64,000 nt of DNA, from the NCBI GenBank assembly GCA_025024175.1, contig QCXZ01000137.1, positions 2,728,001 to 2,792,000 on the forward strand, written 5' to 3'. The translations under genes were made by a program, and so were the position numbers. Every line of letters starts with the position of its first letter. Position 1 is the first letter of the stretch. This DNA is from Rhyzopertha dominica (Eukaryota > Arthropoda > Insecta > Coleoptera > Bostrichidae). Positions 43,623 to 55,225 of this stretch are shown piece by piece. A model generated the notes under the pieces. The model saw nothing but the letters and a program-made list of their open reading frames with translations, made no database searches and was not told where the DNA came from.

Positions 43623-43811
43623 TTACGTCAATGCTATTGTCATTTCTTTTCTACAGCGTCTCTGGAAAGATGTTGTCGTTCTTTCTGAAATACGAGGCGG
43701 AGTAAAATAAAAAACTTTACAGTCTTTTTCGACGTAGTCTCTGTTACGTTCTATGCACTCCTTCACGTTTTGGAAGCAAGAAGCAATCATTTGGGCGTGT
43801 GTGACAAACAA
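43623..43811 (-). pseudogene. C-terminal mariner transposase relic
   Basis: The minus-strand frame contains VKECIERNRDYVEKD, matching the mariner C-terminus (K-C-I-x-x-x-G-D-Y-V-E-K). Upstream blocks are not recognisable. Confidence 0.45.
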
Positions 43812-44168
43812 GAATTCCCATAATGTAGCTCATTCTACTACATTCTTCATCATTGGGTTTTACGTCTTCATTGTGCAAGAAATGAATTTTAAAAAACTCT
43901 CTCCCAAGTGCAGTGCTCCAAGAGGAGTCATTGTGACATTATTAATTTTTTTTCTACGATATGCCAATAATACAGCTTTCCAGATTTTAAAAATAACATT
44001 TATGCACACATACGTCATAATAAGGCTTTTTGTAAAACTTATTTTTATTTAACATGATTTGCTGACAATGAAAAGAAACAAATCACATATTTTGGAATAT
44101 GTATATTGATAACGGCTTATTACAATTAGTCATGTTTAAATTTGGAACTGGTAGATAATTAGTATTAG

Positions 44169-44688
44169 TTAATCGAGTATTATGTAAGATCTTGACATTT
44201 GCTCTATATTCAGGCAGCATTTCAGATGAAAATTTACATTTAGATCTACTGTTGATACTCCTCCCACAGAAAAAACTTTTGGAACAAACCCTTGTTTGTT
44301 CGAAACAGAATCTTCAATGTAGTGTTCAGTAACAGACGTAGTGTTCCACCCTCCAATAAGTGGCGACTTTTTTAGGAATCTCGCCAAAAGTATTTCTACC
44401 CACTACCTGCTTGGTGCATTTTCCATTTTTGTGAAATAAAAAAAATCGACGAGTTTCTGTGCTCAGCAGTGATAAACAAGAAAATTTTATTAAATATATT
44501 TTTGAGTTGTCTTCTTTTACCTTAATCATTAAATAAATCTCGTCCGGAGCTTCGCATAAGAAAGTTTCGACGTTCTTTTCTTTTCTTAGGTATGAATCCA
44601 TCGGACTTTCTTTTAAAAAAAACCTAAACAATCCAGAATAGTTAGCTATATCCACATTATGGTTCCTTTTCAGTGTAGCTTTTAACAT
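44169..44688 (-). pseudogene. Unrecognised broken frame
   Basis: Two overlapping minus-strand frames (120 and 72 codons; 44326-44688 and 44169-44387) join near 44340 by a one-base shift. They read a Lys- and Phe-rich protein with no domain I recognise. A shift between two fairly long frames suggests a decayed gene, probably of transposon origin. Confidence 0.3.
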
Positions 44689-45442
44689 GGAGTAGTAACT
44701 CCAGAGTAAGGACGGTTTTGGTATTTTTGAAAAGTGATAAAAGTACGCCGACAGACTTTTCTCGATGCAGCATCATTGGACTTTTATTTTAGTGCACCAC
44801 TTCATATGTTCACAGTAAGTTTTATTATAAATTTCCTAGGATTTTTCAGGGGTCAGGCCGCAGCTTCTGGCCGTCTCTCATCTCGTTAATTTCGATTTCA
44901 AAATTTCCAAAACTTTTTTAAACAGCTTCAAAATGACGGGACCGAATTATAAAAATGGCTATCCTTGATTAACTTCGTCACTAGAGCCGAAAATTACCTA
45001 CTAATTTTCACCAATATATGTAGTAGTCACGGTATCGCTGCCATTAAAATCATCTCAATTATCATTCGCAGTCGCCATCTTTGACCCAAAGTGACACTTC
45101 TAATAACGATGTAAATGTGTTGAAAGTGCCATGCAGCGTATAGGTATGTTTTATCATTTAAGAGAAAAAGCCAGAGATGTGGTATTTGAATACAAACCTC
45201 ACCTTATACAATAATTTTCGTGATTTATCATAGGAGGTGCGTTATATAAGGAACTGCATTTGCTTTGAGTTTCTTCTATCCGTCCTGCGGATTATTTTCA
45301 AACTGAAATTGATTCTAATAGCATAAAAACACTTATCTAATGGGTCAAATATGGCGGCTGCGTTTAGCTACGTTTATAGGGGTCTACAAGGATGAATGAA
45401 CGTATGAGCCATATAAGACTGAAACTTAGCTGTCATATCATA
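44689..45442. other. Non-coding stretch
   Basis: No supported gene. The string GGGTCAAATATGGCGGCTG (45343-45361) recurs at 54142-54160, indicating a small dispersed repeat. Confidence 0.4.
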
Positions 45443-45702
45443 CACGAGCCCAGGCTCATAATAGTTCGGCCGGCTGGCATTTTCAGTTACATGCCTTAAA
45501 AAATTCTGATGCCAACACAGACTGTAACAAATTACTGTGAAACTGTTTATACTACATTAAAACACAGACCTTGAACTTACAAAAGCAAACAATTTTATTT
45601 CATTTACGTGAACGGCAATAATTCCAGAACGAAAAATGTAATTCAACTAACAGGTCATAATAGTTCGGCCACATCAACTGACGGGTCATAAGAGTTCGGC
45701 CA
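45443..45702 (+). repeat. Left terminal inverted repeat, Tc1-like element
   Basis: Outer motif at about 45456-45471, inner motifs at about 45656-45670 and 45685-45702. Pairs with 46862-47123. Confidence 0.9.
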
Positions 45703-45706
45703 ACAT

Positions 45707-46741
45707 TTAATACTGTGTAACACCACCTTTGTTAGCAATAACGGCTTTAATTCTGCTAGGCATTGTAGCCACGAGCCTTGCACATTCCTCTGGTAGCGTT
45801 TTGTCCCATATAGCCTGCAAGGCGGCTTTTAATTCGTTGACGGTACGCGCTGGAGTTTTACGAAGCTGTTTCTTCATATTATGCCGCAAGGTCTCAATTG
45901 GAGATAAATCCGGACTGGAAGAGGTTCATTTTAATACCGGTATTTTATGTTCTTGCTGGAACATAAATTCGCCTTCGGCCGTTTGACAATTCGGGATGGA
46001 GGGTAAAAAATTTTCTTCGAGAATGTCTCTGTATTTCTGCGCGTTAACAGTGCCGTCAATAATACACAGACTACCCACACCCCTAGCAGACATACAACCC
46101 CAAACCATCACAGACCCTGGGAACTTAACTTTTTTTACCAAACAGTCATTGTGGTATGCTTCTGAAGATGTGCGTAAAATTCTTTTTCGCGTGTCACACA
46201 CATACCTCAAATTTCGACTCATCACTCCAAATGATACTATTCCATTGCATTTGTGTCCAGTTTTTGTGTTCCCGCGCCCATTTTAGTCTGTTCTTCATCC
46301 GTAGTTTGGTCAAAAGGGGTTTTTCTTTTGCCTAGTAGAAAAATGAAATTAAATTATAAGTGCTTGTACTCCAAAAGAAAAAGTAATAATACCTTATAAA
46401 ATTTGTAACCTATTTTTTTGATACATCTCTTTGTTGTGGATAATGAAACGTCCTTTAAAATGCGAGCCCTCCATAGTACTGTTAGTTCTTTAGCATTGCA
46501 CCGTCGGTTTGTTCTGATAATTTTACGCAAAGCTTTCTTATCTGCTCCGGTAATTTGACTTGGTCGGCCAGGTTTGTTTTTTTGATGGACCCCGCCAGTT
46601 CTTTTGTATAAATTGATAATGTCGCACTGTAGAGCGTGGAACTGACTGCGAAGCAGATATTTTACGCCCCGAAATGCCCAGGTCGTGGGCTTTACACATA
46701 GAAATACGCAAATCTTCACTAACAGGCATGCCACGAGGCAT
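45707..46741 (-). pseudogene. Tc1-like transposase with an intron, inactivated
   Basis: Starts MPRGMPVSEDLR (ATG at 46739-46741), followed by paired-like helix-turn-helix segments (a frameshift near 46640) with KNKPGRPSQITGADKKALRK. A 61-bp intron (46332-46392; AAG|GTATTATT ... CTACTAG|GCAAAAG) interrupts the frame after IGYKFYK, and removing it continues into LRMKNRLKWAREHKNW and the WSDESKFE catalytic block. Then a one-base shift, GSVMVWGCMSARGVG, and a truncated QQ block: FQQEHK replaces the expected QQDNAP, and about 20 residues are missing before SSSPDLSPIE. The C-terminus is intact. Loss of the second catalytic Asp region makes it inactive. Confidence 0.85.
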
Positions 46742-46861
46742 TTTACTTGAAAACTGTTGCAAAATAAAGTATAAGCTACGCTTGACAGATAGTTGTTGAT
46801 TTATTCCGTATATGTTTTGTTTTGGCAGGCCGCCTCGTGTTTCCATGGCTAATGGGATACA

Positions 46862-47123
46862 TGGCCGAACTCTTATGACCCGTCAGTTGACGTGGCCGAA
46901 CTATTATGACCCGTTAGTTGAATTACATTTTTGGTTCTGTAATTATTGCCGTTCACGTAAATGAAATAAAGTTGTTTGCTTTTGTAAGTTCAAGGTATGT
47001 GTTTTAATGTAGTATAAACAGTTTTGCAGCAATTTGTCACAGTTTGAGTTGGTATCAGAACTTTTTAAAGCATGTAACTAACTGAACATGCGAGCCGGCC
47101 GAACTATTACGAGCCTGGGCTCG
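46862..47123 (-). repeat. Right terminal inverted repeat, Tc1-like element
   Basis: Reverse complement of the left repeat with scattered substitutions and a 4-base indel near 47080. Confidence 0.9.
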
Positions 47124-47125
47124 TA

Positions 47126-48597
47126 TGTCATATATGTCCATTTTGAAGACATATTTTTAACTCAACGTTCTTTGCTTATTCCAGTATTTTAAATGAAATG
47201 CAAAATTGTCTCGGTATAAATCAGTTTCAGTAACTTTCAAAAGATAAAACCAACAACTGTCTAAGGTATTTTCAGTCGCTTTTATTTTCTTATAAATCAC
47301 GTATTATTAGCAAACCCTGACGTTAAAAAACGATGTTAAGACAACAAAATGCTGCCCTGAAAAAAATCAGAACCTTTCATCTGCCAGTTCTCCATTCTCG
47401 AGAAACTTCTTAGGCAAGAATTTATGCTCCACTCCATTTCGAACGGAACCTGTGCAATCTCACGCCGCAAACTTAAAATTGAATCACATCCTCGTCGAAC
47501 CTACTGCCTGGATGTATTGATGCGAGTTTCATATTTTCTAGTACAAAGTTTCGCACTTGGTGTTTGTATTCAGAGCAGCTGCGGTTTATGGCTTGGACGA
47601 CACAGTTTCGTGGTATATAGGATACGGTCCTGCCTAGTGATGGGCACTTTTGAATTTAGGGAACAGTTTGACAGTAGTTAAACCGTAGAATCAACTATTT
47701 GTGTGAGAGAGAGCTTTGACTTTGTCAATTTTGATCTTTCTTGATATTTCTCTCTTGAACTTTAAAGGAACTATATACACTTTGCGGACTAGGATTATGT
47801 GGTGACCACACTTTAAGGTGCTGTGTTGGTGAAGGGTTATTCAGGTCACGATCATGAGCATACCATAGAGATACTAATGATAGCGAAGGGCTGACCAGAA
47901 TTCATAAATAGGGATTCAGAAACTACAGTAAACTTAACGTTCTATATAATTTCGTGTTTTTTTTTTAATCAAAATTCTCGCTATACGCAATACTTAATTA
48001 TTTGAGATTTAACAGTAGGGTCTTAAACACAGGCCACTTGGGTATAATAATACAATCCATACGCAGTTATATATATATATATATATATATATAAGCGATT
48101 AATTCCAGATAGACTAATTATAATTGACTGAAAAAACCTATACATTATTCACAACATTTATAGAAGAGGAAAGGTTTCCAAATGTGTTTGGTTACTTTAT
48201 TAGTATCGTAAAACAGTTCGTTGAATTTGTAACCCATCACTAACTTGACCGATGAGGGCGGCACAATGAAAATTTTTATTTCCCGCCCGCACCACGTATG
48301 AATGCGTTCATTTCCCAAGTATGAAGCCCATAAACGGATTAATGGTGCTTTGGATGAGGCGGGTTGATGACCCTTAGCTTCTCCAAACAAATCGCGAAGT
48401 TATCTGGGACGATATGCAGAATGTCGATTTACAAAAATGTAGATCTATATATCTTTTAGGATATCTATTATTTGTTCAGACTTCGAAATAAAAAAAAAGA
48501 GGTGATTTATAGTCTTTTAAGATATTTTGTTCTACTACTTACTATGTCCGTTCTTTTTTACAAAGAAAACATTTTTTTATTAAGAAATTATAACATA
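47126..48597. other. Non-coding stretch
   Basis: No gene supported. Contains a (TA)n microsatellite at about 48068-48094 and small frames without motifs. Confidence 0.45.
48068..48094. repeat. (TA)n microsatellite
   Basis: Uninterrupted run of about 13 TA units. Confidence 0.9.
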
Positions 48598-49853
48598 CGA
48601 GGCATGTTTTTTAAGTAAGTACCGTTTTGGAATTAAAAAAAGACGTGCAAAGATATCGCAATAATTTTATCTTACATGAAAGCCTGTACCTTAATCTACT
48701 TTTCTACATAATTTCCGTGAATATTGAGGCACTTGTCATAACGTGGCACCAGTTTTTGAATACCCTCCTCATAAAATTCTGCCGCCTGACTTGTTAACCA
48801 CTGTATCACAACTTCGTTATCATCTTGAAGATGCTGACCACCCAGGTGTTTCTTCAAGTGCAGGAACAAATGGTAGTCGCTGGGCGCCAGATCAGGGCTG
48901 TATGGAGGATGATCCAGAGTTTCCCATTTAAAAAATTTGATGAGATCTTTGGTCCGATTAGGCATTGTCATGCAGCAAAACGATACCCTTACTCAACTTG
49001 CCACGTCTTTTGTTCTGGATTGCATGACGCAGATTGTTCAATGTCTTATAATAAGACGCTGCATTGATTGTCTCATTACGTGGCAGAAACTCCACTAGCA
49101 ATACTCCTTTTCTGTCCCAAAAAACTGTGCACATGATTTTCCGGGCAGAAATTGTTTGCTTAAACTTCACTTTTTTGGGTGATGATGAATGTCGCCATTC
49201 CATGGATTGTTGTTTCGATTCTGGTGTGACGTAGGCCACCAGTAACAATTTGGTCTAAAAAATCTTCACCTTCATTGTGGTACCGCTCAAGGAAAGTCAA
49301 TGCACTGCCTAAACGTTGAGTTTTGTGCAAATCCGTCAACATTTTCGGAACCCAACGTGAACACAATTTCCGGTAATTCAAGTTCTCGGTCACAATGCGA
49401 TACAAAACACTACGAGAATATTGAGGGGGCAGTCGCACAATGATGAAATTGTAAAGCGTCTGTTTTCTCTCACCTTTTCGTTCACTTTCTGCACCAAATT
49501 TTCATTAACGACCGAAGGACGCCCATTCCGTTCTTCATCATGCACATTTGTGCGGCCATCTTTAAATGCTCTCACCCATTTCCTTACCATTCCATCACTC
49601 ATAATGTTTTGTCCGTAAACTTCACAGATCTCACGATGAATATTTTTTTTTACGCCTTTAGCACTAAGAAATCGNATAACAGCCCGTACTTCACAATGGG
49701 CGGGACTCACGACTGTCGGAGGCATCTTAAACACTCAGTAAACAACGTATACAATGAAGAATCAAACTGTAATGGCGTCAGTGCGTAGACAAGAGATGTA
49801 GCGCTGCGGCGGCGGAATCGCAAAACAGTACTTACTTAAAAAAACATGCCTCG
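48598..49853 (-). mobile_element. Full-length DD34D mariner
   Basis: A 1256-bp unit between TA dinucleotides (48596-48597, 49854-49855). TIRs of about 32 bp start CGAGGCATGTTTTTTAAGTA at both ends and differ by one T and one substitution. Size and TIR length are normal for mariner. The single gene (minus strand) is broken by small deletions. Confidence 0.95.
48696..49734 (-). pseudogene. DD34D mariner transposase, inactivated
   Basis: The N-terminal helix-turn-helix (KKNIHREICEVYG, WVRAFKDGRTNVHDEERNGR) is open to about 49440. The frame then shifts into YSRSVLYRIVTENLNYRKLC and WVPKMLTDLHK. At about 49235 a short deletion removes the GDETW block with the first catalytic Asp and shifts the frame into VTPESKQQS. 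A second deletion just after LLHDNA (48958) shifts into NRTKDLIKFF and YSPDLAPSDYHLF, which holds the last catalytic Asp. The C-terminus KCLNIHGNYVEK is complete. One ambiguous base (N) sits near 49675. Not functional as assembled. Confidence 0.9.
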
Positions 49854-50108
49854 TATAAACTTATTCTTGAGGAAACTTTTTACGCGGCATCTAACGGTGA
49901 TGGTCTTTTGTCTCTAAAATAAATAAATAAAAACTTTAGCTTTTTTCGTAGGAGGCATATCTTCTGAATACACCAATCGATTGCATAATTTTTTTGAGTA
50001 ATTTCATAAGCAACAAATATAACTTTTACTTTAAACCCAGATGACTACGAAAAACAACATAAATGACAAGTGTTCTATTCGTTTTCCATGTGTTTATTGT
50101 TACTTAAG

Positions 50109-50346
50109 TATGAATTTCACCTTTGCTGAAAAACACGAAATGCTGCAAATTTATTATCTAAATGCCTTAAATTCAAGAAGAACAAATGTTTATTATGCAC
50201 ATTACCCAGAACAGATTGCAGTTTATGGATCATTCTATAAAATGCGAACTGGAGATCGATTTCGTAATAACGAAGAACGAGAGGTGTTACAAATAGTAAG
50301 CAATACTGCAAAATCATGTTTTCGTAATTATTACATGTATTTTTAA
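50109..50346 (+). pseudogene. N-terminal DD41D-type transposase fragment
   Basis: The plus-strand frame MNFTFAEKHEMLQIYYLNAL followed by ...YYAHYPEQ matches the N-terminal helix-turn-helix that begins the transposase at 6390 (FTxAExxEMLxIYGxA...ERHP). No catalytic part follows. About 51495-51565 resembles the long TIR of that element (compare 11955-12025), so the two may be ends of one deleted copy. Confidence 0.5.
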
Positions 50347-52040
50347 TCTGCCAGATAATGGATAATCGGTCTACGTCGACTGGCCAAATATCACAGATTT
50401 TAAATATACTTTGGACAAAGAAGCATTTAATACAAATCGTATAAAATACAGATACTGCAAAAATTATTTGCTGAACACTCTGACAAACAATCTTTTTACA
50501 ATATCATGTCAGTAATTAATCTCGAGAGATAGTCGTCTACTTTTTGAAAATACTTCCAACTCTTGTAGTTTAAACCTTAATCTTAAAATACTTGAACAGA
50601 AGTTTGAATCAAGGAAATAAAAATAATACTTAATAATAAAAGACGATAGGTGGTAATTTTTATTGAAAATTCTACACCGAAAAATTTATAGCTTCCTGTT
50701 TCATAACGTTCCAAAACCAGGATGCCTTGTGTCCTACTAAATGTTTACTTAATTATTTGGGTCGATCTGGCATTTCGCAGCTTTACTGTCTGATGTGTAA
50801 TTGATACTTTTATCGCTTGCTGAACGAATCTCTCAATTAAATCATTATTGCTAATTTTACAGCTTCCATCTTATGAATACCCACTTGTGTATTTGAGGTG
50901 AACGGTTCCGATATCTGTATTTACGGTAGACTTTCAAGTAATAAAAGTCATAACCCTCGAACATACAAAGGTTGATTATTCGAATTTATACGTGAGAAAC
51001 CGAGTATTTATTTGTGTTGTTCAACATACAGGTTGATTCCTAAACTTATAAAGTCGGCCTTTAAAACCTAGGCAAGGAGATTTTACAAGCCCTGTAAATA
51101 CTGTTATCTCTTTGATAATGACTGTTTAGGTGAAAACAATCCTCTGAGTAATCAAGTGTGACAAAGCACACACAGAACAATTACCTTGTTTCCTAGCTAA
51201 CTAATTGGTTAAAACTTTATTCTTTGAAAACTCAGGTGATCATAAAAAAGGTAAAAAAAAGCGTAAAAAGTAAAAAAAAAGTGGAATAGTAAAGCAGATA
51301 ACTAGCCAAGCCAGTAGTCATTTTTTAAATAGCATTTTCAATTGCAATAATGCGATAAGAAAAGCATTTTGAGCGTCTCACTTAGATGCAACATTTTTAA
51401 CTTTTAAACTGAAAGCAGAAATATCTGTAGTTCAGAATATTGAAGTCAATTCAAGAATAACTAAGAAACTTGGTGATGCTCATAAGATGAGTAATTAAAA
51501 ACACATCCCAAAAGTTGTAGCCCTCTAAACAAAATTTCACCTAATTTTGAAAATATTAAAAAAAATAATTCTGCATTCAAAATTTAGTTATTCGGAACTG
51601 AACTGGAATCAAAGATTGCTGTTAAAAGACTGTAAAATAGACAAAAAAATCGTACCTAAGTTCGCTATACTTCTCGCTACGAAACTCTTTTGCCCCCTTT
51701 CGATTCATTGAACGCAGGCATTTTTCTTTTACCAACGCTATCCTGATATGTGTCACTCCAATGCGTAATATAAACCAGGAAAAACGCAGCAAAAACCGAA
51801 CACTGCCGTTGCTCTCTTCGAATACGTGCCAGTCAGCTCGTCAGTTTTTGCCGCACCAAATATGGCCCTCCATTGTTTAACAGATTCGTTTTTGTTTTCC
51901 TGGAGCCCGTTGTGCTCGGTTTTTGAAACGGATTTACGAGTGCGGCATACGGAATTTCAGAGCGACGTCATTCCGGTTCGCTGGCCTTGCAACTGTTTTT
52001 GTGGCATCTGTTTTACGGAAAAATTTTCCTTCTTTTACAG
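50347..52040. other. Non-coding stretch
   Basis: AT-rich with A-rich runs near 51245-51290. A DD41D TIR remnant lies at about 51495-51565. An 84-codon frame at 51826-52080 is GC-richer but has no motif. Confidence 0.4.
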
Positions 52041-52085
52041 ATCCACCAGCGCAGCATCCTGGGAAGTTCGGGAAATCTAGTTACG
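52041..52085 (+). other. Possible 45-nt microexon
   Basis: A strong acceptor (TTCCTTCTTTTACAG, 52026-52040) and a donor (GTGAGC, 52086) bracket 45 bases open in more than one frame (one reads DPPAQHPGKFGKSSYG). Length is a multiple of three. Without neighbours this is only suggestive. Confidence 0.25.
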
Positions 52086-53171
52086 GTGAGCCAACGCTTT
52101 TTCCTTAGCCTATGCCTTTATTAGAAAACATAAATTCAGGCCAATTCACATTTTGATAGTCGCCGAGATAAAACGAAATGGAAGATGGGGGCAAACAAGA
52201 ATGGGTGCATATATGGGAGCATCGATTTCAGAAAATTAATGACGGTTCGTAGAATTCCTGTTTCTAATCGAGATATTGGAATCGCGGCAAAAACTCTCAT
52301 TTGCTAAAACGTCTAGGAGATCGAGCGCTAAATAACAAAACTTGCTGTTCTACGTTCCCCAATGTGCGAAGTTATCTATCCGAATCAGGCGCCTTAATAT
52401 TCCTCTACAAGAATTCTAAAAATCATTGATGTTAATTAACAATGATAACTCATGATGATAGATCTTAATGTTTTCGAATTTCTGTAAATACAAAAAGTAG
52501 AATAAATACATTTTTTGGGAAGTGAAGTAGTGATGTAGTAAGGGCACTACCATTCAACACGTATAGTTGCAAGCAACAATCTATGAGACTCATTATACGA
52601 ACAGCCGATTACCGCTCACAATGGTTTACAAGTATTACCTGAAGCTGGACCGTATCCAAAAATTGTGTTTAGACTTTTAGAATTTTTTTCCGTACACAAA
52701 TCAGTGAGCATTATTTGGTATTATTAGTTGAACTACAAATATTTCTCATCTAATAGCTTTTAATGTGTGACTAAATCGTATCCTTTCCTAATTTAATGAG
52801 TAGTATCTATTTTTATAACCATCAATGGCAAACATTCCAATTTCAATGCGGCAGCCCATACTTTCTAATTTTTGATCGCGGTGTGCAATCGTCCTCTGCC
52901 ATGTATCTTCACAGGTTAAAATTTTCTTTTAATCCGGAGGGTCATAAACGCAGTTTCTACCTGTATATTTTTTTTGGAAATAAGAATAAATCGAAACTAT
53001 TCTACTCCTACTATAAACGGTATTGAAAGCATATGTGTTTACTTTAAATTTTAAAGTTTTACAGCATATAAGCGTACCAAGTGCAATATTATTTACTTAT
53101 TTAGTCATACCTACATATATGCTTACATTTCACCACTTATTAAGAGGCGTTTGTGACAAATACATTTACAG
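52086..53171. other. Non-coding stretch
   Basis: No supported gene. Confidence 0.35.
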
Positions 53172-53351
53172 TTGAAACAAAGAATTCGACGAGGGAACAC
53201 CGGACACGAAGCTGAAATAACAAGTGTCGATGCATGGAGAAATTCAGTGCGGCATGTACTGGACATTGAAAATCGATACAGAGCGAATCAAGTACAAGAA
53301 TTAATAATAGAAGTTAATCGTGATTTTAGCAGTGAAAGTGATAGTGAGTAA
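53172..53351 (+). CDS. Possible terminal exon with acidic C-terminus, unrecognised
   Basis: After an acceptor-like TACATTTACAG, 59 codons are open: LKQRIRRGNTGHEAEITSVD, then WRNSVRHVLDIENRYRANQV, ending DFSSESDSE and TAA. On the opposite strand just downstream (53395-53465) another short frame ends in a Ser/Asp-rich acidic tail. I recognise neither. A transposon gene end is as likely as a host exon. Confidence 0.3.
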   Translation: MKQRIRRGNTGHEAEITSVDAWRNSVRHVLDIENRYRANQVQELIIEVNRDFSSESDSE

Positions 53352-54689
53352 TTTAACACATACTTATACTCTATATAATGTCACCTACAAGAAATGTTCA
53401 TTATCGGAACTGTCCGAATCAGACGAATCAAAGTCACTTTCATTGTCACTGTCGGCTTGCAAACTGATTATTATACTGTCACATAGAGACTGTAGAGTCC
53501 AGTCACATTACAATCATCAGATTCTTTAGCCCCTTTTGGCCTTCTGCATTGGATAGTCAAGTAATACAAACTGTCAGTGAATTTATTAAAGCCAGTAATA
53601 AATTGCCTATGAATGATACGTCCACAGAGATCTTGCAATTATTGGTTTTGATTCACTTTCTAATGAATTTTATAAGGGCGCCGCCGATATCAAAGCATTC
53701 CCGACAAACGACAGCCCTACATCGTGAAAATTAATTAAAGTTGGTTCGATACCAGCGCCGCAAAATTCGCTGCATGATTATTAGTCTGTAGAGGAATGAT
53801 AAATGGATTTTGCTTTTGGGCTTTTCAAGTTTTAGCGGAAAACTTTGAGGGGTTCAACTTATGTTTATACTAAAAAGTACACGGCTTGATACTTAGTGTC
53901 TGTTTATCATGTCGCCGTTGACCTTTTCAAATTATTTAACATCGAAGGTTCAAGTTTGCTGCGAAGTAATATTTATTTACCATTGGCTACATTTCAAACC
54001 TGTAGCAAGATAGGTGTGACTTGCCACACCACCACTGATTTTCAATTACAAAAAAATACAGATCGATTAAGAACGTGGATGTGTTGAATTTAAAAGATAA
54101 AGCTTAAGTTGCACATATAAAATCGGATGGATCATTTGTGGGTCAAATATGGCGGCTGTGAATAGCTCTCAGTGAATTGTTGATGTGCCATTGCTAACAT
54201 TTGGAATCTTCGCGATAAAAAAGAAGAAAATGAGACGCCATCGTCTTTACACAACAAAACGAATATGGAGAAATCTGAACAAATGGCATCAGATCTCCAA
54301 GACTTGTTTACGATTCTGCTACCCTCACACACCTCCAGTTTTGACGCATCAATTAATTATTCCTATCCTGCTAGATTTGCTCGCCACGAGGTCTCTAATG
54401 GCGGGTGATTTATTTGCCATTAGGCGAGCCTATTTCCGATTCGTTATCTGTGTCTGTTAGCTCTCTAGTGAGCACTTGAACTACGGGATGACGTAGCTCG
54501 TTTTAGATGATTCCCATTGGTGATTGAGTCAGCGTTTTGCAGCTTTCCATTGATCTCAAAAATACGTTGCACATTTAATCGTTTTTTTACGTGTATCATA
54601 AATAGTAACGACCTATACATACTTTAAAGTCTTGCTAAGAGTCTTAAAAATTGATTTTGGTGTGGTTGCGATAGATGGATGGAGCAGAT
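53352..54689. other. Mostly non-coding stretch
   Basis: A frame at 53516-53734 (plus; WPSALDSQVIQTVSEFIKAS and LPMNDTSTEILQLLVLIHF) looks protein-like but matches nothing I know. The dispersed GGGTCAAATATGGCGGCTG string is at 54142-54160. Otherwise nothing. Confidence 0.35.
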
Positions 54690-55225
54690 ATTATTTTTAA
54701 TTAACAGAACAATTCACAAATTGGTTTCTTACAAAAACCTGGATCATAAATTCGAACTTTCATCAGCACACATGTGGATATTTTGAACATTTATAATCAT
54801 GTCTTGAGAAGCTGGCATCATCAGTAAACAATATGGTGGCGGCAAAATTGAGATTTTTCCTAAAAACAATTGACAGGGAGGGCATGGTCATTAGGACAGC
54901 CAAGTTTGAACACATACAATATGATATAGATAGAATAAATTTTCTTGTAGAACATCCCAAACTGTTTTATAATTAGCAATTACTTGTTGAGAATTTGTGA
55001 ATTTTTGTCAATATCTCTGAAGAACCTGATCTTCACATTATTGATAGCTCATTATTCTGGGTCATCCTATAATAATTCTTGATTTAGCAACAGTTCCAGT
55101 TTATTGTAAACGTTTTAGAATATGGTAAATGGTTATTATTTGCTGAATATACTTATGTCTGTGAATCCTTACCGTTTGCTAATCAATACAACATTTGCCT
55201 TTCAGCATCAGTAAATGCAACCATC
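54690..55225 (-). pseudogene. Decayed DD41D transposase
   Basis: The minus strand has the N-terminal motif MVAFTDAERQMLY (55183-55221) and, further down, ILFTDDASFSRHDYKCSKYPH (about 54825-54765), the block around the first catalytic Asp. The order is right for one gene, with many stops and an internal loss. At least four other fragments of this family occur in the window. Confidence 0.55.

Larger units (their letters stand above)
45443..47123 (-). mobile_element. Complete Tc1-like element with long IR/DR-type ends
   Basis: A 1.68-kb unit between TA dinucleotides (45441-45442 and 47124-47125). The inverted repeats are about 260 bp (45443-45702 and 46862-47123) and highly similar. Each carries three copies of TCATAA(T/G)AGTTCGGCC: one at the outer end and two close together at the inner end. 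That is the arrangement of transposase-binding sites in IR/DR Tc1 elements such as Sleeping Beauty. The transposase is on the minus strand and is broken. Confidence 0.9.

Noticed and set aside
53740..53755. GGTTCGATACC as a tRNA B box
   Set aside because: No A box or cloverleaf can be formed around it.
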